A stretch of DNA of 64,000 nucleotides, from NCBI GenBank assembly GCA_017308515.1, contig JAFKEN010000006.1:1-64000 (forward strand), written 5' to 3'. The stretch comes from Actinomycetales bacterium (GTDB lineage Bacteria > Actinomycetota > Actinomycetes > Actinomycetales > Microbacteriaceae). Under the pieces are notes generated by a model. That model worked only from the letters and a program-made list of their open reading frames with translations, had not been told where the DNA came from and searched no databases. This document shows, piece after piece, positions 25,803 through 37,139 of the stretch (within the stretch, counting starts at the first letter, position 1; every line of letters begins with the position of its first letter). Both the position numbers and the translations under genes were made by a program.

Positions 25803-27076
25803 GCGGTCGGTTCCAGCACGTCGAGCCCGAGGAACGGCCGCAGCACCTCCGGCACGTGCACCGAGCCGTCGGGACGCTGGTGGCTCTCGAGCAGCGCGAC
25901 GAGCCACCGGGTGGTCGCGAGCGTGCCGTTGAGGGTCGCGACCGGGCTCGTGCGGCCGTCGTCGCCGCGCGAGCGGATCCCCAGCCGGCGAGCCTGGAAG
26001 GTCGTGCAGTTCGAGGTGCTCGTCAGCTCGCGGTAGCGACCCTGGGTGGGCACCCAGGCCTCGACGTCGAACTTGCGCGCCGCGCTCGTGCCGAGGTCGC
26101 CGGCGGCCGTGTCGATGACGCGGTAGGCGAGCCCGAGATCGGTGAGCATGCCCTCCTGCAGCTCGAGCAGCCGCGCGTGCTCCGCCTCGGCGTCGGCGGG
26201 GTCGATGTAGCTGAACATCTCGAGCTTCTGGAACTGGTGCACGCGGATGATGCCGCGGGTGTCCTTGCCCCCCGAGCCCGCCTCGCGGCGGTAGCAGGTC
26301 GAGAGCCCCGCGTACCGCAGCGGACCGCCCGCGAGGTCGAGGATCTCGTCCTGGTGGTAGCCGGCGAGCGCGACCTCGCTCGTGCCGGTGAGGTAGAGCT
26401 CGTCGCGCTCGAGGTAGTAGACCTCGTCGGAGTGCTCGCCGAGGAAGCCGGTGCCCTGCATGATCTCGGGCCGCACCAGGGTCGGCGGGATCATCGGCAC
26501 GAAGCCGGCCGCGACCGCGCGCTGCATCGCCAGTTGCATGAGCGCGAACTCGAGCCGTGCGCCGACCCCGCGCAGGAAGTAGAACCGGGCGCCGGCGACC
26601 TTCGCGCCGCGCTCCATGTCGATCGCGCCGAGCAGCTCGCCCAGCGCGAGGTGGTCGCGCGGGCCGTCGGGGTACTCGGCCGCGGGGTACTCGGGGCGGA
26701 TGCCGACCTCGCGGAGCACCGCGTAATCGTCTTCGCCGCCGGCCGGGACGCCCTCGAGGACGATGTTGGGGATCCCCGCCATGATCCGGTCGAAGGCCTC
26801 CTCGGCCTCCCCGGCGGCCTGCTGCAGCGCCTTCACCCGCGCGGCGAGCTCCTGCGCCTGGGCGACGAGGGCGGCCTTCTCGTCCTTCGGCGCGGAGGCG
26901 ACCGTCTTGCCGAAGGCGTTCTGCTCGGCCCGCGCCTCCTCGAAGGCGGTGATGGCGGCGCGGCGGGCGGTGTCGGCCGCGATCGCGTCGTCGACGAGAG
27001 CATCCGACGCGCCCCGCGACCGCTGCGAGCGGCGCACGGCGTCGGGGCTCTCGCGCAGCAGCACGGGGTCGATCAC
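25799..27076 (-). CDS. serS: Seryl-tRNA synthetase
   Basis: This is a 425-residue class II synthetase, the usual length. The N-terminal coiled-coil arm (about 30-105) binds the long variable arm of tRNA-Ser. The catalytic core shows [12 protein letters not shown], motif 2 [18 protein letters not shown], and motif 3 [16 protein letters not shown] near the end. The start is placed at GTG 27076 (IDPVLLRES, the normal beginning of actinobacterial SerRS); ATG 27085, three codons earlier, is possible. Two tRNA-Ser genes lie within 5 kb downstream, probably by chance. Confidence 0.95.
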   Translation of the reverse strand: MIDPVLLRESPDAVRRSQRSRGASDALVDDAIAADTARRAAITAFEEARAEQNAFGKTVASAPKDEKAALVAQAQELAARVKALQQAAGEAEEAFDRIMAGIPNIVLEGVPAGGEDDYAVLREVGIRPEYPAAEYPDGPRDHLALGELLGAIDMERGAKVAGARFYFLRGVGARLEFALMQLAMQRAVAAGFVPMIPPTLVRPEIMQGTGFLGEHSDEVYYLERDELYLTGTSEVALAGYHQDEILDLAGGPLRYAGLSTCYRREAGSGGKDTRGIIRVHQFQKLEMFSYIDPADAEAEHARLLELQEGMLTDLGLAYRVIDTAAGDLGTSAARKFDVEAWVPTQGRYRELTSTSNCTTFQARRLGIRSRGDDGRTSPVATLNGTLATTRWLVALLESHQRPDGSVHVPEVLRPFLGLDVLEPTA

Positions 27077-27142
27077 GGCTCCCATCCTATTCACGGCGGC
27101 CCGACCGGCTCCGGGGCCCCGGCCCTCGCCTACGCTGTGCCT

Positions 27143-28144
27143 ATGACGCCCACCGCCGCCTCCGAGCGGCGCGCCGCCGTCATCTACAACCCGGTGAAGG
27201 TCGACCTCGCGAAGCTGCGCAAGGCCGTCGAGAAGGCCGAGGAGCGCGCCGGCTGGGCGTCGAGCATCTGGCTCGAGACGAGCGAGGAGGATCCCGGCGC
27301 CGGGCGCGCTCGTGAGGCGGTCGAGCGGGGCGCGGCGGTCGTGATCGCCGCCGGCGGCGACGGCACGGTGCGGTCGGTGGCGGAGGGCCTCGGGGGCTCG
27401 GGCGTGCCGGTGGCGCTGATGCCGGCGGGCACCGGCAACCTCCTCGCCCGCAACCTGGATCTCACCCTCGGCCACCTCGACGAGGCCGTGCGGACGGCGT
27501 TCGAGGGCCGCGATCGCGCCATCGACCTCGGCCGGGTGGAGGTCGAGCGGGAGGACGGCAGCCGCGACGAGCACGCCTTCGTGGTGATGGCGGGCGTCGG
27601 CCTCGACGCGCAGATGGTGGCGAACACCAACCCGGAGCTGAAGAAGCGGGTCGGATGGCTCGCCTACGTCGACGCGATCGCCCGCTCCCTGCGCGACAGC
27701 AACAAGATCCGGGTGCGCTACGCGCTCGACGACGGCGAGCAGAAGGCCCTCAGCGCGCACACCGTGCTCGTCGGCAACTGCGGCTCGCTGCCGGGCAACA
27801 TGCTGCTGCTGCCGGAGGCGGCGGTCGACGACGGCGTCTTCGACATCGTGACCCTGCGCCCCGAGGGCTTCGGCGGCTGGGTGAGCATCTGGGTCAAGAT
27901 CGTGTGGGAGAACGGCGTGCTGCGCCGCTCCTCGGTGGGCCGCAAGCTCATGGGGATGACGCGCGAGATCCGCACGATGCGCTACTTCAAGGCCGCCGGC
28001 TTCACGGCGCGGCTCGACCGCCCGCAGGAGTTCGAGCTCGACGGCGACGCCTTCGGCGTCGCGATCGCCTTCCGGGCACGGGTCGACGAGGGCGCGCTCA
28101 TCGTGCGGGTTCCGCAGGATCACGCGGGCGGTCGGCGCGGCTGA
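27143..28144 (+). CDS. Diacylglycerol/lipid kinase (DAGK catalytic family)
   Basis: The product is 333 residues. IYNPVK opens the fold, [11 protein letters not shown] (about 70-80) is the nucleotide-binding GGDGT motif, and [15 protein letters not shown] follows; the C-terminus includes FELDGDAFG. These mark the DAGK_cat/YegS/DgkB family, which phosphorylates diacylglycerol or related lipids at the membrane. Lipid specificity cannot be read from sequence. It is divergent from serS with a 66-bp gap, and its 3' end overlaps the convergent small membrane-protein gene by 47 bp. Confidence 0.88.
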   Translation: MTPTAASERRAAVIYNPVKVDLAKLRKAVEKAEERAGWASSIWLETSEEDPGAGRAREAVERGAAVVIAAGGDGTVRSVAEGLGGSGVPVALMPAGTGNLLARNLDLTLGHLDEAVRTAFEGRDRAIDLGRVEVEREDGSRDEHAFVVMAGVGLDAQMVANTNPELKKRVGWLAYVDAIARSLRDSNKIRVRYALDDGEQKALSAHTVLVGNCGSLPGNMLLLPEAAVDDGVFDIVTLRPEGFGGWVSIWVKIVWENGVLRRSSVGRKLMGMTREIRTMRYFKAAGFTARLDRPQEFELDGDAFGVAIAFRARVDEGALIVRVPQDHAGGRRG

Positions 28145-28421
28145 CGGCCAGCGCGGCGAGCAGCACGACGAGGCAGGCGCCGGCGAGGAACGCCAACCAG
28201 GGCGTGGACTGAGCCAGCAGGCTCGCGGCGTCGAAGTCGGACACTCTCCTCTGGTACTCGACCTCGTCGGTCCCGGCCGAGCCGAACTCGTCGAGGCGGT
28301 TCCAGTACCGGTAGACCGCGTCGACCCGCACCGAGGCCCAGATGCCCAGTGCCGCCCAGGCCACCGCCGCGCCCGCCGACAGGGTCACGAGCGCGGCGAC
28401 CGGCCGCACGGTGTCCCTCAC
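28098..28421 (-). CDS. Small two-helix membrane protein
   Basis: The product is 107 residues with two transmembrane helices (about 6-28 and 75-98) and a polar loop containing [20 protein letters not shown] between them. GTG 28421 overlaps the stop of the preceding gene (GTGA), placing it third in the transcript pheA - 28418..29032 - this gene. No family recognised. Confidence 0.6.
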   Translation of the reverse strand: MRDTVRPVAALVTLSAGAAVAWAALGIWASVRVDAVYRYWNRLDEFGSAGTDEVEYQRRVSDFDAASLLAQSTPWLAFLAGACLVVLLAALAVSRADRPRDPAEPAR

Positions 28422-29032
28422 CGCGAGTCGCCGCGCTGGTCGGGGGCTGCGTCCGGCGCGCCGTGCTCCGCCGGTTCGGCGGTGGACGCGGGCGCTCGAT
28501 CGCGCGGCGCCACGATCCCGATGGCGAGCCACAGGGCGAGCCCGAGGATGCCAGCGGCGGCGAGAGCCGGGACCGCGGGCAGCAGCACCTCGTCCCGCCA
28601 GAAGTCGAGGCCGGTGTACCGCGTCGCGAAGGGATCGCGTCGGGCGCCCGCGACGACCCCCACGATCGCCGCCACGGCGACGAGCGCGAGGCTGACCACC
28701 CCCAGCACACGCCGCTCGGGGGGCCGCCGCGACGCGCGCGCGTCGGGCTGCGGCGTCGCGGGGTCGGTGGCCGCGGCGTCGGGTCCGCCGACCGGGTCGG
28801 CGGCGGCCTCCGGGGACGGGCGGCCCGCCGGGTCGGCGGCGGCGCCGTGTCGGTCCTCGCGCTCCGGGGGCTCGGCCGTCGGCGGCGCGACGACCCTCGG
28901 CGGCGGCGGCAGGATCGGCGCCGAGCCGGCGGCCGCGGATCCGCGCTGGAAGCGCAGGTCGTAGCGGGGATCGGGCGGCGGCGCCGACCCCGCGGGAGCC
29001 CCCGCGTCGTCGGCCGATCCGCCCGTGCTCAC
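28418..29032 (-). CDS. Proline-rich membrane protein downstream of pheA
   Basis: The product is 204 residues. The first 105 are Pro/Ala/Gly-rich and disordered-looking, with [10 protein letters not shown] near residue 22. Two transmembrane helices follow (about 110-130, [21 protein letters not shown], and about 150-172), then a short charged tail. GTG 29032 overlaps the pheA stop (GTGA). The layout, a disordered cytoplasmic N-terminus and two helices, is common among uncharacterised actinobacterial envelope proteins. Function unknown. Confidence 0.65.
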   Translation of the reverse strand: MSTGGSADDAGAPAGSAPPPDPRYDLRFQRGSAAAGSAPILPPPPRVVAPPTAEPPEREDRHGAAADPAGRPSPEAAADPVGGPDAAATDPATPQPDARASRRPPERRVLGVVSLALVAVAAIVGVVAGARRDPFATRYTGLDFWRDEVLLPAVPALAAAGILGLALWLAIGIVAPRDRAPASTAEPAEHGAPDAAPDQRGDSR

Positions 29033-30009
29033 GACTGCGCCGACTCCGCGTCCTCGGGCTCTCCGGAGAGCAGCCCCCGCAGCCAGTCGCGCGCGTCGAT
29101 GAACACGTCGTCGCCGTAGCGGGAGGCGTGCTCGGTCGGCGCCCGATCGGCGCGCGGATACGAGCCCAGGTAGATGACCTGGGGGCTGAAGCGCTTGAGA
29201 CCCAGCAGCGCGTCGGCGACGCGTTCGTCTTCGATGTGGCCCTCGAGATCCACCACGAAGCGGTAGCGGCCGAGCGCGTCGCCGATCGGGCGCGACTGCA
29301 GCAGCGACAGGTTGACCCCGCGCGTGCTGAACTGCTCGAGCATCTCGACCAGGCCGCCCGAGCGGTCGTGGGGCAGCTCGACGATGACGCTCGTCTTGTC
29401 GGAGCCGGTGCGCGGCGGGATCCGGAGCGAAGCCGTGACGAGCACGAAGCGGGTGACGGCGTTCGGGTTGTCGCCGATCGGCGCCGCCAGGATCTCCAGG
29501 GGGTACTCGGTCTCGATCCCCGGCGGCGCGATGGCGGCGTCGGCCACCGCGTTCTCGAGCAGACCCGCGGCGGCGCTCACGTTCGAGGTCGCCGGCAGGT
29601 GCTCGTGCGCGGGCAGCTCCCGGTCGAGCCAGAGGTGGCACTGCGCGTAGGCGACCGGATGCGCCGCGACGACGCGCACGTCGGCCAGCCGCGTGCCGGG
29701 CCGGGCCGCGAGCACGAAGTCGACCGGCACGAGGTACTCCCCCGCGATGCGCAGCCCGGCCACACTGGCGAGCGCGTCCTGGGTGGCGGTGACCCCGCCC
29801 TCGACGCTGTTCTCGATCGCGATCATCGCGCCGACGCTGCGGCCGGAGACGACGTCGTCGAGCGCTTCGCCGACGTTGCTCACGCTGCGCCACTGGGCGC
29901 CCTCGGCCTCGGGCACCTGCCGCAGCGCGGCCCAGGTGAAGGTGCCGGCGGGCCCGAGGTAGGAGTAGGCCCCGCCGGCGGGCGCGGGACCCGAGGCGTT
30001 CGCGGGCAT
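29029..30009 (-). CDS. pheA: Prephenate dehydratase
   Basis: The product is 326 residues, in the range of monofunctional actinobacterial PheA. The catalytic domain shows [12 protein letters not shown] at the start and [19 protein letters not shown], both hallmarks; the catalytic Thr-Arg-Phe triad is [11 protein letters not shown]-terminal ACT domain (about 215-290) with [20 protein letters not shown] provides phenylalanine feedback inhibition. It converts prephenate to phenylpyruvate, the step to phenylalanine. ATG 30009 lies 40 bp from the divergent NTF2-like gene. Confidence 0.93.
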   Translation of the reverse strand: MPANASGPAPAGGAYSYLGPAGTFTWAALRQVPEAEGAQWRSVSNVGEALDDVVSGRSVGAMIAIENSVEGGVTATQDALASVAGLRIAGEYLVPVDFVLAARPGTRLADVRVVAAHPVAYAQCHLWLDRELPAHEHLPATSNVSAAAGLLENAVADAAIAPPGIETEYPLEILAAPIGDNPNAVTRFVLVTASLRIPPRTGSDKTSVIVELPHDRSGGLVEMLEQFSTRGVNLSLLQSRPIGDALGRYRFVVDLEGHIEDERVADALLGLKRFSPQVIYLGSYPRADRAPTEHASRYGDDVFIDARDWLRGLLSGEPEDAESAQS

Positions 30010-30049
30010 GGCAGCGAGCCTAGGGCACCGGCCCTGCCAGACTGGAGGC

Positions 30050-30370
30050 ATGGCCGAGCTCCCCGCCCCCGTCGCCGCCGCGATCGACGCGACCAACCGC
30101 GGGGACTCCGAGGCCTTCATCGCGGCCTTCGCCGCCGACGCGGTGCTCTCCGACTGGGGCAAGGAGTTCGCCGGCCGGGAGGCGATCCGGGAGTGGGATC
30201 GCAGCGACAACATCGGGCGCGGCGCGCGATTCGAGGTGCTCGGCGTCGAGCAGGAGGGCGGCCTCTGCCGGGTCGCGGTCGAGGTCTCGGGTGGCGGCTT
30301 CAACGGCACCAGCGAGTTCGCGTTCCGCGTCGCCGACGGCCTGATCGCCCGCTTCGAGATCACCCCCTAG
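30050..30370 (+). CDS. SnoaL/NTF2-like small protein
   Basis: The product is 106 residues from ATG 30050 with TGGAGG upstream. The sequence [20 protein letters not shown], then [15 protein letters not shown] and a final IARFEI, matches the cone-shaped NTF2/SnoaL fold. Such proteins are small-molecule isomerases, hydrolases or unknown binders; no catalytic dyad is certain here. It ends 26 bp before pgm on the same strand. Confidence 0.75.
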   Translation: MAELPAPVAAAIDATNRGDSEAFIAAFAADAVLSDWGKEFAGREAIREWDRSDNIGRGARFEVLGVEQEGGLCRVAVEVSGGGFNGTSEFAFRVADGLIARFEITP

Positions 30371-30396
30371 ACCGGGCCTCCTGCCACACTGGGCGC

Positions 30397-32019
<1,623 letters not shown>

Positions 32020-32041
32020 TCGCGGCGCCCGACCTCGAGCG

Positions 32042-32884
32042 TCAGTCCGCGTAGTCCGGGGCGGCCGGCAGGCCGAAGAACTCCTCGAGCGTCTCGACGC
32101 CGGTGTCGTGCATCTCGGTCGCGAGATCGACGCCCACGTAGCGCATGTGGTACGGCTCGTACTCGTACCCGGTGATCGGCGTCTTGCCGTCGGGGTAGCG
32201 CACGATGAAGCCGTACTTCCACGAGTTGGCCTTGAGCCACTGCGCCGTGGGGGTGTCGGCGAAGCAGGGCTCGAGGTTGCAGCCGCTCGAGGGGATCGAG
32301 TTGATGTCGACCGCCCAGCCGGTCTGGTGCTCGCTGTGGCCGGGCCGCGCGCTCGTCAGGTCGGCGGCCTCCTGGCCGAGGCTCGCGACCCAGCCGTCGT
32401 AGATGCCGCTCTGCTCGCCGTAAGAGCGGTAGGCGCTCTGTGCCTGGAAGTGCGCGCCGGTCTCGGCGAAGAACGCCGCCTCCATCGTGCCCAGCGCCCC
32501 CGCCGCCTCCGCGCGCAGCTGGTTGTTGTAGTTCGCGTAGGTGATGGGCACCGTCACGAGGTCCGGCGGTTCGTAGTCGGCCGGGTTGGTGCCGCGCAGC
32601 TTGTTGATGACGACCCAGAGACTCGTCGGGTCGTCGAGCGAGTAGGCCGCCTTGTCGAAGGGCGGCGGCGGCGACGGCGAGAGCGTCGGCGCGGGCACCG
32701 CCGTGCCGTCGGCGAGCGGCGCGCTCGGCTCGGGCTGCGGTGCGAGCACCACGAACGCGACGACGAGCACCGCGGCCAGCACCCCGGCGACGAGCGCGAC
32801 GATCCCGATCACGACGCCGATCGGGCGCTTCGGGGGGCGGCGCGCGGCGCGGGAGCGGTCGCGCACGAGGGGGCCGTCGGTCAC
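32042..32884 (-). CDS. VanY/D-alanyl-D-alanine carboxypeptidase (M15B)
   Basis: The product is 280 residues. A basic N-terminus and one transmembrane helix (about 22-48, IGVVIGIVALVAGVLAAVLV) anchor it, followed by a Pro-rich linker and an M15 peptidase domain. Zinc ligands and active-site residues are in SARPGHSEHQTGWAVDI (His-x6-Asp) and in GYEYEPYHMRYVG (catalytic Glu and third His). It trims D-Ala from peptidoglycan stem peptides outside the cell. GTG 32884 is chosen. No van resistance regulator is nearby, so this is ordinary wall maintenance. Confidence 0.88.
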   Translation of the reverse strand: MTDGPLVRDRSRAARRPPKRPIGVVIGIVALVAGVLAAVLVVAFVVLAPQPEPSAPLADGTAVPAPTLSPSPPPPFDKAAYSLDDPTSLWVVINKLRGTNPADYEPPDLVTVPITYANYNNQLRAEAAGALGTMEAAFFAETGAHFQAQSAYRSYGEQSGIYDGWVASLGQEAADLTSARPGHSEHQTGWAVDINSIPSSGCNLEPCFADTPTAQWLKANSWKYGFIVRYPDGKTPITGYEYEPYHMRYVGVDLATEMHDTGVETLEEFFGLPAAPDYAD

Positions 32885-32937
32885 CCGTCCACGATACGGG
32901 GCCGGGCCGGGCGGGTCGCGTCGGCACCGCCCGCGAT

Positions 32938-32990
32938 CTTGCGAAGTCGCTGCGCAGGGCGTAAATTTGCAGGCTGCGCAAGTTTCTGCG
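32938..32990 (+). promoter_or_regulatory. Repeat-rich control region upstream of the efflux pump
   Basis: The 149-bp gap 32885-33033 contains CTTGCG (32938-32943) inverted with CGCAAG (32977-32982), and CTGCGCA repeated at 32950-32956 and 32974-32980, 24 bp apart. It is A/T-richer than its surroundings (GTAAATTTGCAGG). It is likely the promoter and operator region of the DHA2 pump; no regulator gene is adjacent. Confidence 0.4.
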
Positions 32991-33033
32991 TCATCCCGCG
33001 CCGTCGCGCCCCCTCCTCGAGAACGAAGGTCCC

Positions 33034-34962
33034 GTGTCACGCACGTCCCCGAACCCCCGGCTCAGCAGTCGCGAGCGCGCCCAGGCGATCGCCGACGCGG
33101 GCGGGGTCATGACCCGCCGCCAGATCCTGCTGGTCATCGTCGGCCTCATGGCGGCGATGTTCCTGTCGAGCCTCAACCAGACCGTCGTGGGCACCTCGAT
33201 GCGCACCATCGCCGACGACCTCAACGGCCTCGACCTGCAGGTGTGGGTCACGACGGCGTTCCTCATCGTCTCGACCGTGACGACGCCGATCTACGGCAAG
33301 CTCTCCGACCTGTTCGGCCGGCGACCGCTGTTCATCATCGCGATCCTCATCTTCCTGGCGGGATCGGTGCTCGCGGGCTTCGCGAACACGATGTACGAGC
33401 TCGCGATCTACCGCGCGATCCAGGGGCTCGGCGCGGGCGGCCTCATGTCGCTGCCGCTCGCCGTCATGGGCGACATCCTCGCGCCGCGGGAGCGCGCCAA
33501 GTACCAGGGCTACTTCCTCGCCGTCTTCGGCATCTCGAGCGTCGTCGGCCCCCTCATCGGCGGGCTCTTCGCCGGGGCCGACCAGATCGCCGGCATCACC
33601 GGCTGGCGCTGGGTGTTCCTGATCAACCTGCCGGTCGGCGTCGCGGCACTCGCCCTCGTGCTCGCGTTCCTCCACGTGCCGCACCACTCGCACGGGCGGG
33701 TGCGCATCGACTGGGGCGGGGTCACGACGATCGTGCTCGCGGTCGGCGCGATCCTGCTCGTGGCCGAGGAGGGCCGCGAGTGGGGCTGGGGCTCCACCCC
33801 GGCGATCGTCTGCTACGTCGTGGGCGCCGTGGGCCTGCTCGCGTTCATCCTCTTCGAGCGGCGGATGGGGTCCGACGCGATCATCCCGCTGGCGCTGTTC
33901 CGCTCGCCGACCTTCTCGATGGCGACGGTGCTGGGCGTGCTCGTCGGCTTCGGGATGTTCGGCGCGATGATGACCATCCCGCTGTACCTGCAGCTCGTGA
34001 ACGGCGCCTCGCCGACCGAGGCCGGGTGGCTCATGATCCCGATGATCGTGGGACTCATGATCGCCTCGATCGGCAGCGGCCAGCTGATCGCCCGCACCGG
34101 GCGCTACAAGATCTTCCCGATCCTCGGCACGGCCTTCCTCGCCGGCGCTTTCTTCCTGCTGACGTTCTCGAGCTACGACAAGCCGGTCTGGTTCACCATG
34201 ATCGGCATGCTGCTCGCGGGCCTCGGCCTCGGTCAGCTCATGCAGACGTTGACCATCGCGAGTCAGAACGCTGTCGAGCCGCGGCACATCGGGGTCGCGA
34301 CGAGCTCGTCGACCTTCTTCCGCCAGATGGGCGGCACCCTCGGCGTCGCGATCATGTTCTCGGTGCTCTTCTCGGCGCTGCCGACGACGATCTCGGACTC
34401 GTTCCAGGACGAGTCGCTGCTGCGCCCGGCGCTCGACGCCGCCCTCGACCCGAGCGTCGCGCAGGCGCCCGAGAACGCCGAGATCATGGCGGCGGTCTAC
34501 ACCCCGATCACCTCCCAGATCACGGCCGCGCTGCCCGCGGGCGTCGACCTCTCGAACGCGACCGTGCGCGAGCAGGTCGTCGACCAGGCGATCACGGCCT
34601 TCGAGCAGCAGGGGCCGTCCTCGGGCGGCGACGACTCCGACCTCGGCGCCGCGCTCAACAGCGACAGCTCGTTCCTGACCGGCGCCGACCCGCGGCTGAC
34701 CGCCCCGCTGCTCAACGGCTTCGCGGGCGCCTCGGTGCAGATCTTCTGGGTCGGCTTCATCGTGGTGCTCGTCGCCTTCGTGCTGAGCTTCTTCCTCAAG
34801 GCCACCCCGCTGCGGATGAAGTCCGCGGCGCAGGAGAACGCGGAGGCGCTCGCCGCCCAGCGCGCGGCCGACGAGGCGGGCGTGATGCTCGAGCCGGGCG
34901 TCGCGGCCACCGACGAGGAGCCGGCGGAGCTCGACGAGGTCGCGCAGCAGCCCGCCCGATGA
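33034..34962 (+). CDS. DHA2-family MFS multidrug efflux transporter (EmrB/QacA type)
   Basis: The product is 642 residues with a 14-helix pattern. Motif A-like GKLSDLFGRRPLF is after helix 2 and motif C GISSVVGPLIGG in helix 5, both markers of drug:proton antiporters. A long extracytoplasmic segment between the last two helices (about 440-565, SDSFQDESLLRPALDAALD through the Asp/Ser-rich part) and an acidic cytoplasmic tail are typical of large actinobacterial DHA2 pumps. Substrate unknown. GTG 33034 has GAAGG upstream. Confidence 0.88.
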   Translation: MSRTSPNPRLSSRERAQAIADAGGVMTRRQILLVIVGLMAAMFLSSLNQTVVGTSMRTIADDLNGLDLQVWVTTAFLIVSTVTTPIYGKLSDLFGRRPLFIIAILIFLAGSVLAGFANTMYELAIYRAIQGLGAGGLMSLPLAVMGDILAPRERAKYQGYFLAVFGISSVVGPLIGGLFAGADQIAGITGWRWVFLINLPVGVAALALVLAFLHVPHHSHGRVRIDWGGVTTIVLAVGAILLVAEEGREWGWGSTPAIVCYVVGAVGLLAFILFERRMGSDAIIPLALFRSPTFSMATVLGVLVGFGMFGAMMTIPLYLQLVNGASPTEAGWLMIPMIVGLMIASIGSGQLIARTGRYKIFPILGTAFLAGAFFLLTFSSYDKPVWFTMIGMLLAGLGLGQLMQTLTIASQNAVEPRHIGVATSSSTFFRQMGGTLGVAIMFSVLFSALPTTISDSFQDESLLRPALDAALDPSVAQAPENAEIMAAVYTPITSQITAALPAGVDLSNATVREQVVDQAITAFEQQGPSSGGDDSDLGAALNSDSSFLTGADPRLTAPLLNGFAGASVQIFWVGFIVVLVAFVLSFFLKATPLRMKSAAQENAEALAAQRAADEAGVMLEPGVAATDEEPAELDEVAQQPAR

Positions 34963-35026
34963 ACCCCCGCCGCCGGATCACGTCGGCGATCCGGCGGCGG
35001 CGCGGGGCGCCTGTCAGGATCGAGCC

Positions 35027-35323
35027 ATGACCGATCGCGTGGCCCTGCAGCCCGACCGCTCCCGCTACGTCCTCCTGCGCGAGGAGGGGGGCGCCAGCCG
35101 CGAGCTCGGCGAGGCGACCTTCCGCCTCGAGGGCGACACCATCGTCTTCGACCACACCGAGGTCGACCCGGAGATCGGCGAGCGCGGGCTCGGATCGACG
35201 CTCGTGCGCGGCGCGCTCGAGCACGTCCGCGCCGAGCGCTCCGAGCGCGTCGTCGCGGAGTGCTCGTTCGTGCGGGCCTACCTCGAGAAGCACCCCGAGT
35301 TCGAGGACCTCACGACGCGCTGA
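35027..35323 (+). CDS. Short GNAT-like acetyltransferase (YidJ-type)
   Basis: The product is 98 residues. LGEATFRLEGDTIVFDHTEV then ERGLGSTLVRGALEHVRAE and YLEKHPEF form the short N-acetyltransferase fold of the COG2388 group, with the acetyl-CoA loop reduced to RGLGST. Substrate unknown. Its 3' end overlaps the convergent membrane-protein gene by 14 bp. Confidence 0.78.
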   Translation: MTDRVALQPDRSRYVLLREEGGASRELGEATFRLEGDTIVFDHTEVDPEIGERGLGSTLVRGALEHVRAERSERVVAECSFVRAYLEKHPEFEDLTTR

Positions 35324-35642
35324 CGCCGGGTCGCTCCGCACCCGCTCCGGGCTCGACCAGCCTCAACCGGATGCGCCCGGACTCGAGGTCGGGGCGTTCG
35401 CCGTCGCCCGGCAGCGGCGCCGGCGCGGGCAGCACGCGCTGCGCGTCCTGCTGCAGCTGGATCTCGTAGCGGTTCGGGCTGAAGACCTCGTCGAAGCCGT
35501 TCATCGGCGGCCCGCCGCCGCCCTGACGCTGCCGGAATCCGCGGATCGAGAAGTCGACCCAGCCCCGCCGCTGCGCGACGACGGCCGCGGCGACCACGAG
35601 CGCCACGGTCGCCGCGATTCCCGCCGCGATCAGCCATTCCAT
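35310..35642 (-). CDS. Small single-pass membrane protein
   Basis: The product is 110 residues with one N-terminal transmembrane helix (about 3-24, WLIAAGIAATVALVVAAAVV) and a hydrophilic domain with GFDEVFSPNRYEIQLQQD. No family recognised. ATG 35642 starts about 55 bp from the -35 box of the divergent cellobiose operon. Confidence 0.6.
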   Translation of the reverse strand: MEWLIAAGIAATVALVVAAAVVAQRRGWVDFSIRGFRQRQGGGGPPMNGFDEVFSPNRYEIQLQQDAQRVLPAPAPLPGDGERPDLESGRIRLRLVEPGAGAERPGVSAS

Positions 35643-35696
35643 GGCCTCGAGGGTACGCCGACCCGGAGCGATCGGCGCCCTCGTCGTGCCGAGTGA

Positions 35697-35725
35697 TTGA
35701 CAACTCCTCCCGTGCTCCGTAGAGT
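35697..35725 (+). promoter_or_regulatory. Core promoter of the cebEFG-bglC-cebR operon
   Basis: TTGACA (35697-35702) and TAGAGT (35720-35725) with a 17-bp spacer form a near-consensus vegetative promoter. The first CebR operator begins about 12 bp after the -10 box, so repressor would sit over the transcription start. Confidence 0.7.
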
Positions 35726-35736
35726 CCCGTCTCGGC

Positions 35737-35774
35737 GTGAGAGCGCTCCCACGCTCCAAATGGGAGCGCTCCCA
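35737..35774 (+). promoter_or_regulatory. Two CebR operators
   Basis: TGGGAGCGCTCCCA (35761-35774) is a perfect 14-bp palindrome identical to the CebR/CelR box known from Streptomyces and Thermobifida. A second copy, GTGAGAGCGCTCCCAC (35737-35752), differs slightly on its left side. Their centres are 23 bp apart, about two helical turns. They precede cebE, and the LacI-family regulator is the last gene of the operon. Cellobiose is the known inducer for this repressor type. Confidence 0.9.
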
Positions 35775-35808
35775 CACCGCCCCTCATCCGCACACAAAGG
35801 AGTGACCC

Positions 35809-37116
35809 GTGAGACTTTCACGACGCCTCACCGCGACGGCGGCCCTCGCGACCGCGAGCGCCGTCGTGCTCGCCGGATGCTCGACCGGTGGCGACACCGG
35901 CAGCAGCGACGAGCCGATCACGCTGACCATCACGACGTTCGGGACCATGGGCCTCGACGACCTCTACGCGCAGTACGAGGCCGACCACCCGAACATCACG
36001 ATCAAGGCGACCAACATCGACACCGGTGGCAACGCCCTCACCGACTGGAAGACGAAGCAGGCCTCCGGCGGCCTGCCCGACATCCAGGCGGTCGAGGAGG
36101 GCTGGCTCGGGTCGGTCATGGAGGTCTCCGACACCTTCACCGACCTGCGCGACTACGGCGCCGACGACATCAAGGACCGCTGGGTGGACTGGAAGGTCGC
36201 CCAGGCGACCGACCCGAACGGCCGCATCATCGGCTACGGCACGGACATCGGCCCGGAGGGCCTGTGCTACAACGGCAAGCTCTTCGAGGCGGCCGGCCTG
36301 CCGAGCGACCGCGACTCGGTCGCCGAGCTGTTCGGCGGCACGGACGCCACCTGGGACAAGTTCTTCGAGGTCGGCGAGCAGTACCACGCCGCCACCGGCA
36401 AGGCCTTCTACGACCAGAGCGGCTTCGTCTGGAACGCCTTCGTCAACCAGCAGCCCGAGGGCTACTACAAGAAGGACGGCTCGCTCAACGTCGAGGGCAA
36501 CGACACCCTGAAGAACTTCTGGCTTCAGCTCGCCGACGCGCAGTCGAAGGGCCTGTCGGCCAACTCGGCGCAGTGGGACTGGGGCAAGGGTCAGTCGTTC
36601 GTCGACGGCACCTTCGCCACCTTCATGTGCCCGGGCTGGATGCTCGGCGTCGTCAAGGGCAACACCGAGGCCGGCGGCGGCGACGCCTCCACCGGCTGGG
36701 ACTTCGCGGACGTCTTCCCCGGCGGCTACGCCAACTGGGGCGGCTCGTTCCTGACGGTCCCCTCCACCTCGGCGCACCCGAAGGAGGCCGCGGAGCTCGC
36801 CGCCTGGCTGACCGACACGCAGCAGGAGGTCGCCGCCTTCCAGGCTGCCGGAACCTTCCCGAGCGTGAAGGCCGCCCAGACCGACCCCGGTGTGACGGGC
36901 CAGAGCGACCTGACCGCGTTCTTCAACGACGCGCCGGTCGGCGAGATCCTCGGCTCCCGCGCCTCCGGCGTGACGGCGCAGTTCAAGGGTCCGGATGACG
37001 CGCTGATCCAGGAGCAGGTCTTCGGCCCCGCGCGCACCGCCCTCGACGCCGGCACCGCCGACGGCGAGACCACGTGGAACCAGGCGATCGACCTGCTCCA
37101 CCAGCTGGTCGGCTGA
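35809..37116 (+). CDS. cebE: Cellobiose/cello-oligosaccharide ABC transporter, binding lipoprotein
   Basis: This 435-residue extracellular solute-binding protein family 1 member starts at GTG 35809 with AAGGAG seven bases upstream. The lipoprotein signal ends LAGC with Cys24, so it is lipid-anchored. PDIQAVEEGW and the aromatic-rich segments (SAQWDWGKGQSFVDGTF, WDFADVFPGGYANWGG) fit a carbohydrate-binding cleft. First gene of the operon after CebR-type boxes. Substrate is inferred from the operator and the GH1 gene; other beta-glucosides remain possible. No ATPase gene is in the operon, so a shared MsiK-type ATPase elsewhere is expected. Confidence 0.85.
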   Translation: MRLSRRLTATAALATASAVVLAGCSTGGDTGSSDEPITLTITTFGTMGLDDLYAQYEADHPNITIKATNIDTGGNALTDWKTKQASGGLPDIQAVEEGWLGSVMEVSDTFTDLRDYGADDIKDRWVDWKVAQATDPNGRIIGYGTDIGPEGLCYNGKLFEAAGLPSDRDSVAELFGGTDATWDKFFEVGEQYHAATGKAFYDQSGFVWNAFVNQQPEGYYKKDGSLNVEGNDTLKNFWLQLADAQSKGLSANSAQWDWGKGQSFVDGTFATFMCPGWMLGVVKGNTEAGGGDASTGWDFADVFPGGYANWGGSFLTVPSTSAHPKEAAELAAWLTDTQQEVAAFQAAGTFPSVKAAQTDPGVTGQSDLTAFFNDAPVGEILGSRASGVTAQFKGPDDALIQEQVFGPARTALDAGTADGETTWNQAIDLLHQLVG

Positions 37117-37139
37117 GCCGAGCCGTACCCGCCCAACGC

